25,984 nt of DNA, from NCBI GenBank assembly GCA_934631025.1, contig CAKTXR010000038.1:1-25984 (forward strand). The letters run 5' to 3'. The notes under the pieces are model-generated. The model was not told the origin of the DNA. It worked only from the letters and a program-made list of their open reading frames with translations, and made no database searches. The translations under genes were made by a program, and so were the position numbers. The DNA is from an uncultured Clostridia bacterium (lineage in GTDB: Bacteria > Bacillota > Clostridia > Christensenellales > Aristaeellaceae). Positions 1 to 5,893 of the stretch are shown here, in pieces. Position 1 is the first letter of the stretch. Each line of letters begins with the position of its first letter.

Positions 1-238
1 TCCCGCCGCTTCCTCTGACAGCTTCCGCGCGAGGGCCGCTCCCTGCGAAAAATTTCCTCCCGATACGCCCGATGGGGGAAAACGGGACGACAGGTAGAGC
101 AGCGCCCATTGAGGATGGAAAAAGGCGAATGCCCCTTCGAAGTCGGGATCCTTTAGGAACTTCAAATTCCTTTCTGGATTTGAGCCGGACGCGCATTTTG
201 GATATGCCAAAATGACGAAGCGGCAGCACATAAAAACA
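1..238. other. No gene recognised at left edge
   Basis: I see no convincing gene here. One plus-strand frame is open from base 3 to 212 but has no ribosome binding site in view, and its translation matches no family I know, so it could be the tail of a gene outside the window or simply GC-rich noise. The stretch ends at the terminator of the neighbouring aldolase gene and contains one short inverted repeat, listed separately. Confidence 0.4.
194..214. repeat. Short perfect inverted repeat
   Basis: Eight-base arms CATTTTGG (194-201) and CCAAAATG (207-214) flank a 5-base loop. It lacks a T-run and is not next to a promoter I can see, so whether it is an operator, a transcript hairpin or chance is open. 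Confidence 0.35.
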
Positions 239-275
239 GCGCTCCGGACACGATGATTTTTCGCGTCCGGAGCGC
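239..275 (-). terminator. Intrinsic terminator of the class II aldolase gene
   Basis: An 11-bp perfect stem (239-249 with 265-275) and 15-base loop lie just beyond the aldolase stop. On the minus strand the stem is followed by a run of five T residues (complement of 232-236). A T-rich stretch on the other side makes weak bidirectional action possible. Confidence 0.85.
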
Positions 276-290
276 ATTTTATGCGGAATA

Positions 291-1376
291 TCAGCTCTTC
301 TTGCCGGCGAGGGAGCGGCGGTATTTCTCGCTTTCCCAGTTGGCGATGAAGGCCTTGGCGGCCTCGCCCATCGTGGAGAGTGTGTAGCCGTGCGCTTCGA
401 TCTGGCGGCAGATGAACACCACGGCGGTCAGCGTCTCGGCGATGACCTGCGCCTTGGCGGCGGGCATATTGAACAGCACGCGGCCGGTCGTCGGGTTCAC
501 GGTGCAGCAGCCCTCCTCGGGCAGATCGTCGGTGATGCGGAACGCGCCGGTGAGGAATACAAGCTGATCGGGATAGAGCGGCGATTCGAGGAAGAACTTC
601 TCGGTATAATCGCCCTTGGCCAGCTGCTCGCTCAGATAGGGCGCGTCGGCCTCGACCAGACCGTTTTCGGCCGGCTTGACCGACACGGCGGGGAAGGCGT
701 CGCTCGCCAGACCGAACGCGGCGGCGATGCGGGCGTTCACGTCGGAATGGATGCGCAGGCACTCGTCGGGATCGTCGCTGTGGGCGATCAGGCCGTGATT
801 GACCATGAAGATCGCGGCGGGACGGCGGCCGGTTTCCTTTTCAACGCGGTTCAGCTCGTCGCGGATGGAGAAGGTCAGCCGCGCGCCGGGATCGGTGTAG
901 GGTACGATGCCGAATGTGTAGTCTGCGCCCGCGAGCGCCTTTTCGACGATGGCGGCGCATTCCTTCGAGCAGGCGGCCAGATTGGCGTAGACGCTGTGGC
1001 TGTGCGCGACGAACGTATCCAGCAGCGAGTGAAAGCCCGCCTCGACCGAGGGCCGCAGCGCGTCCAGACCCTCGATGGTCTGGGTGTATTCCTTCGCCTT
1101 GGCGGAGCCGGCCTTCTCGACGTCCTCAAAATCAGAGGGATTGTTTTCCAGATAGAAGCGGCGCAGCGACGCGTAATCGAGCACGGCGTAGGCCTTGTTT
1201 TCACGGATATCCTTCAGGCAGTAGCCCGAGGCCTTGATGGCCATCAGACCGTCGGCCAGCTTGACGGAGGTATTGCCGCCGCCGCCCTGCACATAATCGG
1301 CGCGCGCGCCGACGCTCTGGGAGACGCGGGCGAAATCGGCCAGCGCCTTGGCGTTGGTTTCAAAGAAATTGCTCAT
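291..1376 (-). CDS. Class II aldolase/adducin-family sugar-phosphate aldolase
   Basis: A 361-residue protein with the class II (zinc) aldolase fold. A glycine-rich phosphate loop GGGGNTS lies near residues 31-37. A likely catalytic glutamate is E112 (context SVEAGFH), and the zinc histidines are the HxH pair H125/H127 and H194 in VNHGLIA. These match the E73, H92, H94, H155 arrangement known in L-fuculose-1-phosphate aldolase. The family cleaves ketose phosphates such as fuculose- or rhamnulose-1-phosphate to dihydroxyacetone phosphate and lactaldehyde. It is longer than FucA (about 215) or RhaD (about 275) and resembles the aldolase half of bifunctional RhaE-type enzymes, with extra sequence between the phosphate loop and the glutamate. 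The start has GGAGG nine bases upstream and its own promoter. fucO, two genes upstream on the same strand, would reduce the lactaldehyde product. Exact substrate is not decided by sequence. Confidence 0.8.
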   Translation of the reverse strand: MSNFFETNAKALADFARVSQSVGARADYVQGGGGNTSVKLADGLMAIKASGYCLKDIRENKAYAVLDYASLRRFYLENNPSDFEDVEKAGSAKAKEYTQTIEGLDALRPSVEAGFHSLLDTFVAHSHSVYANLAACSKECAAIVEKALAGADYTFGIVPYTDPGARLTFSIRDELNRVEKETGRRPAAIFMVNHGLIAHSDDPDECLRIHSDVNARIAAAFGLASDAFPAVSVKPAENGLVEADAPYLSEQLAKGDYTEKFFLESPLYPDQLVFLTGAFRITDDLPEEGCCTVNPTTGRVLFNMPAAKAQVIAETLTAVVFICRQIEAHGYTLSTMGEAAKAFIANWESEKYRRSLAGKKS

Positions 1377-1418
1377 TGTGATCGTCCTCCAAATTCCTGT
1401 CGTTGATTGGCTGTGGGT

Positions 1419-1448
1419 ATTATATCACAGAGGGAGACGCGCTGTCAA
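1419..1448 (-). promoter_or_regulatory. Sigma-A promoter of the aldolase gene
   Basis: On the minus strand a perfect -35 TTGACA (complement of 1443-1448) is followed after 18 bp by a perfect -10 TATAAT (complement of 1419-1424), carrying a TGA extension. It lies 42 bases upstream of the aldolase start, so the aldolase is transcribed independently of the upstream gene. Confidence 0.85.
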
Positions 1449-1472
1449 AAATTTAATATCGCCCGAGCCGCA

Positions 1473-1506
1473 TGAAAAGAGCCGCCCCGAAACAATCGGA
1501 GCGGCT
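1473..1506 (-). terminator. Intrinsic terminator of the secreted-protein gene
   Basis: Nine-base arms 1480-1488 and 1498-1506 pair with one G-U, and the minus-strand side is followed by CTTTTC. It sits directly after the stop of the 290-residue secreted protein and just upstream of the aldolase promoter. Confidence 0.75.
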
Positions 1507-1518
1507 GAAAAAGAGGCG

Positions 1519-2391
1519 TTATTCTTTGATCAGCATGGGCGTGCCGTCGAGCTTGCTGTCGGTGATGAAGCGCAGGCAGCTTTCGCCCTCGGCGGTGGTG
1601 TATTCAATGGCCAGCGTCGGGATGATTTCAGGGAAGTAGGCCTGCACGCGCAGATAGTCTCCGACCTTCAGGCTGGCCCACTCGCCCAGCGTGTCGCCCG
1701 CGCTCAGCTGTCCTTCCTCGTCCGCACGGACGTTGACCAGTCTGACGGAGGTCAGATCGGAGAGCGCGGTGAGCAGGAACGCGCCGGCTTCCTCGTCGAT
1801 GATCATGTTGGCTGCGGGCTGGCCGAACGAAGCGCTGTTTTCATCCTCCATGGCGATGTCGAACCTTGCGTCGGGGTCGAACAGATCCAGAGACATGATC
1901 TGATTGTATATTTCATCCGACCAGGTTTCTCCGTTGTCGTCGCCGCGATAGACGCTCTGCGGCACGACGGCGGCAAAGACGAACGTGCGCGGCCCATAGA
2001 CGACGACGGCGTTGACGACGGCGATATTGTCTCCGCTGCCGGCGGTGAAGCTCGTCCAGCGGGCGGCGTATCCGGCCACAGCGTCCAGCGCGTCGTTGGC
2101 CGCGGCGGAAGAGGCGGCCTCGCCGAAGAGCGAAACGAGCTTGTCCTCGGCGGCTTCGGCGGATGTGAACGCGCCGGACATGATCGTCTCAGTCAGGCCG
2201 GAACAGTAAAGCGTCTGGAAGTAGGTGTCGACCGAGCTTTCCGTACTGGTCAGCTCCGCGTCGCGCGGAGCCTGAAACACGAGCACCGGCCCGACATAGG
2301 GCGCGTCGCTCTTTTCGCACAGTGCCGGCAGCGTCTGCGCCAATATGAAGATAAGGATCAGCAGTGGGAGCCATAAATATCGCTTTTTCAC
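1519..2391 (-). CDS. Secreted or membrane-anchored protein of unknown function
   Basis: I do not recognise this family. I place the start at a GTG (2391) because AAAGGAAG lies about 8 bases upstream; an in-frame ATG at 2430 has no such site. The 290-residue product begins MKKRY, followed by a hydrophobic stretch of about 17 residues and a possible cleavage site after the ALC near residues 23-25, which fits a signal peptide or N-terminal anchor but not a good lipobox. The rest (about 265 residues) is soluble, acidic and rich in Ala, Asp and Glu, with no catalytic motif I can name. It is flanked by sugar-catabolism genes but separated from both by terminators, so their function should not be transferred to it. 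Confidence 0.75.
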   Translation of the reverse strand: MKKRYLWLPLLILIFILAQTLPALCEKSDAPYVGPVLVFQAPRDAELTSTESSVDTYFQTLYCSGLTETIMSGAFTSAEAAEDKLVSLFGEAASSAAANDALDAVAGYAARWTSFTAGSGDNIAVVNAVVVYGPRTFVFAAVVPQSVYRGDDNGETWSDEIYNQIMSLDLFDPDARFDIAMEDENSASFGQPAANMIIDEEAGAFLLTALSDLTSVRLVNVRADEEGQLSAGDTLGEWASLKVGDYLRVQAYFPEIIPTLAIEYTTAEGESCLRFITDSKLDGTPMLIKE

Positions 2392-2523
2392 AGATAACAC
2401 TTCCTTTTCGTTCGTTTTTTGAATTTGCACGCGTATGGAAATTCAGAAAGCGCCGCTCGCCTTCCATTTTGGAATACAGTCAATAGACGGAAAAAGGAAA
2501 GCCGTGGTTGCGAATCGGGATAT

Positions 2524-2560
2524 AAAAATATCCGGCCGCCTGTTCAAACGGCCGGATATT
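2524..2560 (-). terminator. Intrinsic terminator of fucO
   Basis: A 12-bp perfect stem (2527-2538 with 2549-2560), 10-base loop, followed on the minus strand by a T-run (complement of 2524-2528). It lies 12 bases past the fucO stop and separates fucO from the secreted-protein gene. Confidence 0.85.
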
Positions 2561-2571
2561 GGAGAATGACG

Positions 2572-3717
2572 TTACATCAGCTTGCGGAACAGCGCGGTGA
2601 AATCGGCCACGCTGGCTTCGCGCGGGTTGCCGGGCGCGCAGGCGTCCTTGCTGGCGGATTCGGCCAGGAAGGGCAGATCCTCTTCCTTGAGCGCTTCCAG
2701 CTTGGTGGGGATGCCCACGTCGGCGGAGAGCTTGCGCACAGCGTCGATGGCGGCGGCGCGATACTCGGCCTGCGTCATGGAATCGACGTTCTTCACGCCC
2801 ATGGCGCGCGCGATCTCGCGGAACTTCTCGCCGGTGGCTTCCTGATTGAACTCCATGACCAGCGGCAGCGTCATGGCGCAGGCCACGCCGTGGGGCGTGT
2901 CGTACACGGCGCCCAGCGTGTGCGCCATGGAGTGGTCGATGCCCAGACCGACGTTGCTGAAGCCCATGCCCGCGATGTACTGACCCAGAGCCATGCCCTC
3001 GCGGCCCTCGGGCGTGCCGGCGACAGCGCCGCGCAGCGAGCGGGAGATGATCTCAATGGCCTTGAGATGGAACATATCGGTCATTTCCCAGGCGGCCTTT
3101 GTGGTGTAGCCCTCGATGGCGTGGGTGAGCGCGTCCATGCCGGTGGCGGCGGTCAGGCCCTTGGGCATGGAGGACATCATATCGGGATCGACGACGGCGA
3201 CGATGGGCATATCATGCGGATCGACGCAGACGAACTTGCGCTTGTTCTGCACGTCGGTGATGACGTAGTTGATGGTCACCTCGGCGGCCGTGCCGGCGGT
3301 GGTGGGAATGGCGATGATCGGCACGCAGGGGTTCTTGGTGGGTGCGACGCCCTCCAGGCTGCGCACGTCGGCATACTCGGGGTTGTTGATGATGATGCCG
3401 ATGGCCTTGGCGGTGTCGATGGGGGAGCCGCCGCCGATGGCGATGATGTAATCTGCGCCCGCGGCCTTAAAGGCGGCCACGCCGGCCTGAACGTTTTCAA
3501 TCGTGGGGTTGGCCTTGATGTCGGAGAAGATCTCGTAGGCCAGGCCGTTCTTGTCCAGAATATCGGTCACCTTGGCGGTCACGCCGTGACGCAGCAGCGT
3601 GGGGCCGGTGCAGACCAGCGCCTTCTTGAAGCCGTGGCTCCTGGCCTCGGCGGCCACCTCGGCGATGGCGCCCGCGCCGTGATAGGAAGTCTGATTGAGC
3701 ATGATGCGATTGGCCAT
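2572..3717 (-). CDS. fucO: Lactaldehyde reductase (iron-dependent alcohol dehydrogenase)
   Basis: A 381-residue group III alcohol dehydrogenase that, from memory, resembles E. coli FucO closely over its whole length, including MANR at the N-terminus, the NAD loop GGGSPIDT (95-102), the stretch TTAGTAAEVTINYVITD (139-155) and NPREA near the C-terminus. Metal ligands are D195, H199, H262 and H276, and the active-site histidine H266 is also kept. The enzyme reduces L-lactaldehyde to 1,2-propanediol with NADH, the redox outlet of anaerobic fucose and rhamnose breakdown. Its length equals the family norm. AAGGAG lies 9 bases before the ATG. A class II aldolase that may generate lactaldehyde is encoded two genes downstream, though the isomerase and kinase of the pathway are not in the window. 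Close paralogues acting on propanediol or butanol are the alternative. Confidence 0.88.
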   Translation of the reverse strand: MANRIMLNQTSYHGAGAIAEVAAEARSHGFKKALVCTGPTLLRHGVTAKVTDILDKNGLAYEIFSDIKANPTIENVQAGVAAFKAAGADYIIAIGGGSPIDTAKAIGIIINNPEYADVRSLEGVAPTKNPCVPIIAIPTTAGTAAEVTINYVITDVQNKRKFVCVDPHDMPIVAVVDPDMMSSMPKGLTAATGMDALTHAIEGYTTKAAWEMTDMFHLKAIEIISRSLRGAVAGTPEGREGMALGQYIAGMGFSNVGLGIDHSMAHTLGAVYDTPHGVACAMTLPLVMEFNQEATGEKFREIARAMGVKNVDSMTQAEYRAAAIDAVRKLSADVGIPTKLEALKEEDLPFLAESASKDACAPGNPREASVADFTALFRKLM

Positions 3718-3788
3718 AATGAATCACTCCTTGAATGTGATGATAATGATGCTTGGAGCGGCGATTCGGTTGGAAATCGCTCGACCCT

Positions 3789-3818
3789 ATTATAATACAG
3801 ACGCGGCGATTTCGTCCA
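3789..3818 (-). promoter_or_regulatory. Probable promoter of fucO
   Basis: On the minus strand a perfect -10 TATAAT (complement of 3789-3794) lies 71 bases upstream of the fucO start. The best -35 at 18 bp is TGGACG (complement of 3813-3818), a weak match, which suggests an activator-assisted or regulated promoter. Confidence 0.55.
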
Positions 3819-3847
3819 GTCCTTCCGGCCGCCAAAGCCGCGCTTTC

Positions 3848-3869
3848 ATTGTGACATTATAGCCACAAT
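3848..3869. repeat. Inverted repeat ATTGTG-N10-CACAAT upstream of fucO
   Basis: Six-base arms at 3848-3853 and 3864-3869 lie about 30 bases upstream of the weak fucO -35. The arms resemble half-sites of Rex (TTGTG-N8-CACAA) but the spacer is 2 bases longer than the Rex consensus. Treated as a candidate operator only. Confidence 0.3.
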
Positions 3870-3949
3870 TTGGAAGAATCATACACCGCGGCGCGATTTT
3901 ACAATCCCGTGCGCGATGAACGCGCCGCGCCGCGCTATAATCAATAAGT

Positions 3950-3961
3950 CGTTTGCAAACG
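3950..3961. repeat. 12-bp perfect palindrome CGTTTGCAAACG
   Basis: A perfect palindrome lies just downstream of a TATAAT at 3936-3941 and 22 bases upstream of the preQ1 aptamer. The position suits an operator between a promoter and the queT leader, but the -35 paired with that TATAAT is poor and no regulator can be named. Confidence 0.3.
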
Positions 3962-3983
3962 CGGCTGTGTACAATCGCATAAC

Positions 3984-4022
3984 AGACAGTTCGAGGCCCT
4001 CCTGTCTATAAACAAAACCAGG
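3984..4022 (+). promoter_or_regulatory. preQ1-I riboswitch aptamer
   Basis: A 6-bp stem P1 (3984-3989 AGACAG with 4002-4007 CTGTCT) closes a 12-base loop starting TTC and ending in C, followed by the A-rich tail ATAAACAAAACCAGG (4008-4022). Loop length and layout match the B. subtilis queC aptamer (12-base loop, last loop C contacting the ligand), and the tail is close to that of the Thermoanaerobacter aptamer. GG in the loop (3995-3996) or G3993/G3995 can pair with CC at 4018-4019 to form the H-type pseudoknot. The next gene is a QueT-family transporter for queuosine precursors, the expected target. The aptamer lies 195 bases before the start codon, so control is likely at transcription elongation or through extra leader structure. 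Confidence 0.82.
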
Positions 4023-4024
4023 TT

Positions 4025-4043
4025 CCGCGCTTCTTTGGCGCGG
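4025..4043 (+). other. Hairpin immediately after the preQ1 aptamer
   Basis: A 6-bp stem CCGCGC/GCGCGG (4025-4030 with 4038-4043) with a 7-base loop starts 2 bases after the aptamer. It is followed by a T-rich but broken stretch, so it may be a weak terminator or an anti-terminator partner. Its 3' arm could alternatively pair with GCGCC at 4118-4122. Confidence 0.4.
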
Positions 4044-4216
4044 TCAGAGTTTGTTCCTATTGCGGGAAAGATGACCAGGGCAGTGTTCTACCAAGGCTCG
4101 CTGAGAGATTGGAAGATGCGCCGCCTTTTTTGTTTGTCTTTTCACGGTGGGGTGCAGGCTCCAATCTGTGTGGGCTTCCATGCGGATTTTTTTTATGCGG
4201 AAAGGATATGACGATC
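4044..4216 (+). promoter_or_regulatory. Long structured leader of queT
   Basis: This untranslated stretch holds nested complementary arms: AGATTGG (4106-4112) with CCAATCT (4161-4167), enclosing CCGCC (4121-4125) with GGTGG (4146-4150). There are T-runs at 4126-4131 and 4187-4194. I recognise no second aptamer; the CTGAGA at 4101-4106 is not in a thiamine-pyrophosphate riboswitch context. The element may be part of the expression platform. Confidence 0.35.
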
Positions 4217-4702
4217 ATGTTCAAGAAGAAGGATACCCGTTTCATCACCCGTGCGGCCGTCATCGCCGCCATCTACTGCGCGCTCACGCTGCTGCTGCGC
4301 CCCATCAGCTACGGCGAGGTTCAGCTGCGCGTTTCCGAGGCGCTCACCATACTGCCCGTGCTCACGCCCGCCGCTGTGCCCGGTCTGTTCATCGGCTGCC
4401 TGCTGGCCAATCTTCTGGGCGGCAGCACGGTGATCGATATCGTTTTCGGCTCGCTGGCCACGCTGGGCGCGGCGCTCGTGACGCGCAAACTGCGCAATAA
4501 GCCCGTTCTGGCGGCGCTCGCGCCGGTGGTATTCAACGCCGTGATTATCGGCCTGGTGCTGAACGGTCTGTCCGATATGCCGCTGCCGCTGATCATGCTC
4601 TGGATCGGTCTGGGCGAAGCGGCCGCCTGCTACGCGCTGGGACTGCCGCTGCTGTATATGCTCAAAAAGGCGAAGCTCGATACGAAGCTGTTCGCGGACT
4701 GA
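4217..4702 (+). CDS. queT: QueT-family queuosine precursor transporter (ECF substrate-binding subunit)
   Basis: A 161-residue, strongly hydrophobic protein with about five or six membrane segments, matching the usual length of QueT (about 160). It is the substrate-capture subunit of an energy-coupling-factor transporter for preQ1 or a related queuosine precursor; the shared ATPase and EcfT subunits are not in the window. Family-typical stretches include RPISYGEVQLRVSEAL near residues 30-45, then LPVLTPAAVPGLFIGC. I chose the ATG at 4217 because AAAGG (4201-4205) lies 11 bases before it, whereas the ATG at 4208 is only 2-3 bases from that site. The preQ1-I aptamer upstream supports the assignment independently. 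A bidirectional terminator follows the stop. Confidence 0.9.
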   Translation: MFKKKDTRFITRAAVIAAIYCALTLLLRPISYGEVQLRVSEALTILPVLTPAAVPGLFIGCLLANLLGGSTVIDIVFGSLATLGAALVTRKLRNKPVLAALAPVVFNAVIIGLVLNGLSDMPLPLIMLWIGLGEAAACYALGLPLLYMLKKAKLDTKLFAD

Positions 4703-4712
4703 TGATCATAGG

Positions 4713-4757
4713 AAAAAGACGCTCTGATTCGCTGAATGAATCGGAGCGTCTTTTTTT
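4713..4757. terminator. Bidirectional terminator between queT and the macro-domain gene
   Basis: A 13-bp stem with one G-U pair (4718-4730 with 4738-4750) and a 7-base loop is followed by seven T on the plus strand (4751-4757) and by five T on the minus strand (complement of 4713-4717). It lies between two convergent genes and can serve both. Confidence 0.92.
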
Positions 4758-4760
4758 GCT

Positions 4761-5723
4761 TTATATGAAGAACAGCTGCCTTTCCCCATAGGCGTACAGC
4801 GCGGCGTTGAGCGCGTATATGTCCGCGCCGCGGCCAATGAAAAAGCCGATGATCGCGTCGCGGCGGTCTCGGGGCAGCAGGAACAGTCCGGCCGATGCGA
4901 GCAGCGCGCGCGTTTCCTCTTCTGACAGCGACAGGGCGACGCACAGCGCCATGGCCGCGTCGCGGTCAGGAATCTCATTCGGGCGATTGCGCAGCGCCCA
5001 AAGGCGGGCGAGCGTCATGTTGGCGCGGCGGCTCAGCGCGCTTTCGGTTAGGCCCCTCTCGCGGGCGCGCGCCATGACCTGAGTGATGAAGGGTGCTTCC
5101 GGCGCAGGCTCGGCGATCGGCTCGGGGGCGACGGGGTCAAAGAGCATTTCGTCCAGCGAGGGCAGCTCGTCGGCGATTTCCTCGACCGGCTCTTGCGCTT
5201 CGGGATGCGCGATATAGCTGGACAGCGCCGACCATGTTTCCGCGTCCGGGCGCGCGGTGCGGGGATCGTAGACGGACAGATAGATCGTCATTTCCCGCTT
5301 TTCGAGGAAGGCGGCCAGCTCCGTCATGGCGATGCGGAAGGCCTTTTCGCGCGGATAGCCGTAGGAGCCTGTGGAGAGCAGCGGGAAGGCGATTGAGCGC
5401 GCCTTTTGGGCGGCGGCGAGCGACAGCGCCTCCCGATAGCAGGAAGCGAGCAGCTCGCTCTCGTGCTGGCGGCCGTTCACCCAGATCGGGCCGACGGCGT
5501 GAACTACATATTGGGCGGGCAGCCTGAAGCCGGGCGTGATCACGGCGCGGCCGGGCGCGCAGGAGCCGAGCTTTTCGCAGGCGGCGCGCATTTCGGCGGG
5601 GCCTGCGGCCTTGAACAGCGCGTCGCTCAGGCCGGCGCCCTGGCGGAGGTTGCGGTTGGCGGCGTTGACCACAATATCGACGTCCAGCGTGGCGGCGAAA
5701 TCCTTGATGATCTGAATGGGCAT
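4761..5723 (-). CDS. Macro domain fused to a helix-turn-helix domain
   Basis: A 320-residue protein with three parts. Residues 1 to about 165 form a macro domain: VDIVVNAAN (15-23) gives the ADP-ribose-binding asparagine region, GAGLSDALFKAAGP (29-42) the diphosphate loop (GAG instead of the common GGG), and STGSYGYP (117-124) the second ribose loop. Such domains bind ADP-ribose or O-acetyl-ADP-ribose and many remove ADP-ribose from proteins or nucleic acids. Residues 172-211 are an acidic, proline-rich linker. Residues 212-320 look like an XRE-type helix-turn-helix (LTESALSRRANMTLARLWAL) followed by a helical tail (RRDAIIGFFI then DIYALNAALYAYG). I recall this tail from clostridial proteins, where it occurs with various partners. 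No secretion signal. A GAAAGGA site precedes the ATG. Role unknown: an ADP-ribose-responsive regulator or a hydrolase with a docking domain are both possible. Confidence 0.85.
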   Translation of the reverse strand: MPIQIIKDFAATLDVDIVVNAANRNLRQGAGLSDALFKAAGPAEMRAACEKLGSCAPGRAVITPGFRLPAQYVVHAVGPIWVNGRQHESELLASCYREALSLAAAQKARSIAFPLLSTGSYGYPREKAFRIAMTELAAFLEKREMTIYLSVYDPRTARPDAETWSALSSYIAHPEAQEPVEEIADELPSLDEMLFDPVAPEPIAEPAPEAPFITQVMARARERGLTESALSRRANMTLARLWALRNRPNEIPDRDAAMALCVALSLSEEETRALLASAGLFLLPRDRRDAIIGFFIGRGADIYALNAALYAYGERQLFFI

Positions 5724-5821
5724 GGCGGTATCCTTTCTTTGGGGCGTGCAAATAACTCTATCCGTTTATTTCGCGGTGCGCGGCGCGTTTTCCTGCCGAT
5801 GCGATAATTCGCGGGCGGCTC

Positions 5822-5850
5822 TTGTGTTTGCGGCGGCGGGCTGATATAAT
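5822..5850 (+). promoter_or_regulatory. Sigma-A promoter of the FAD oxidoreductase operon
   Basis: TTGTGT (5822-5827), a 17-bp spacer and a perfect TATAAT (5845-5850) with the TGA extension just before it. It lies 43 bases upstream of the chosen start and drives the three-gene unit through 9304. Confidence 0.82.
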
Positions 5851-5893
5851 GGATTTAACATCCGGAGAGCGAAACGAAGGGATGGAGAAAGCC

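Noticed and set aside
2419..3795. 458-codon plus-strand open frame opposite fucO
   Set aside because: Its Gly/His/Asp-rich translation is the mirror of a GC-rich gene; fucO on the minus strand is unmistakable.
4101..4154. CTGAGA and GGGGTGC as parts of a thiamine-pyrophosphate riboswitch
   Set aside because: The two elements occur in the wrong order, and the second conserved half of the aptamer is missing.
4109..4216. Upstream extension of queT to an earlier start
   Set aside because: The extra residues are not hydrophobic in the family pattern, and the region is the untranslated leader; the 161-residue form equals the family length.
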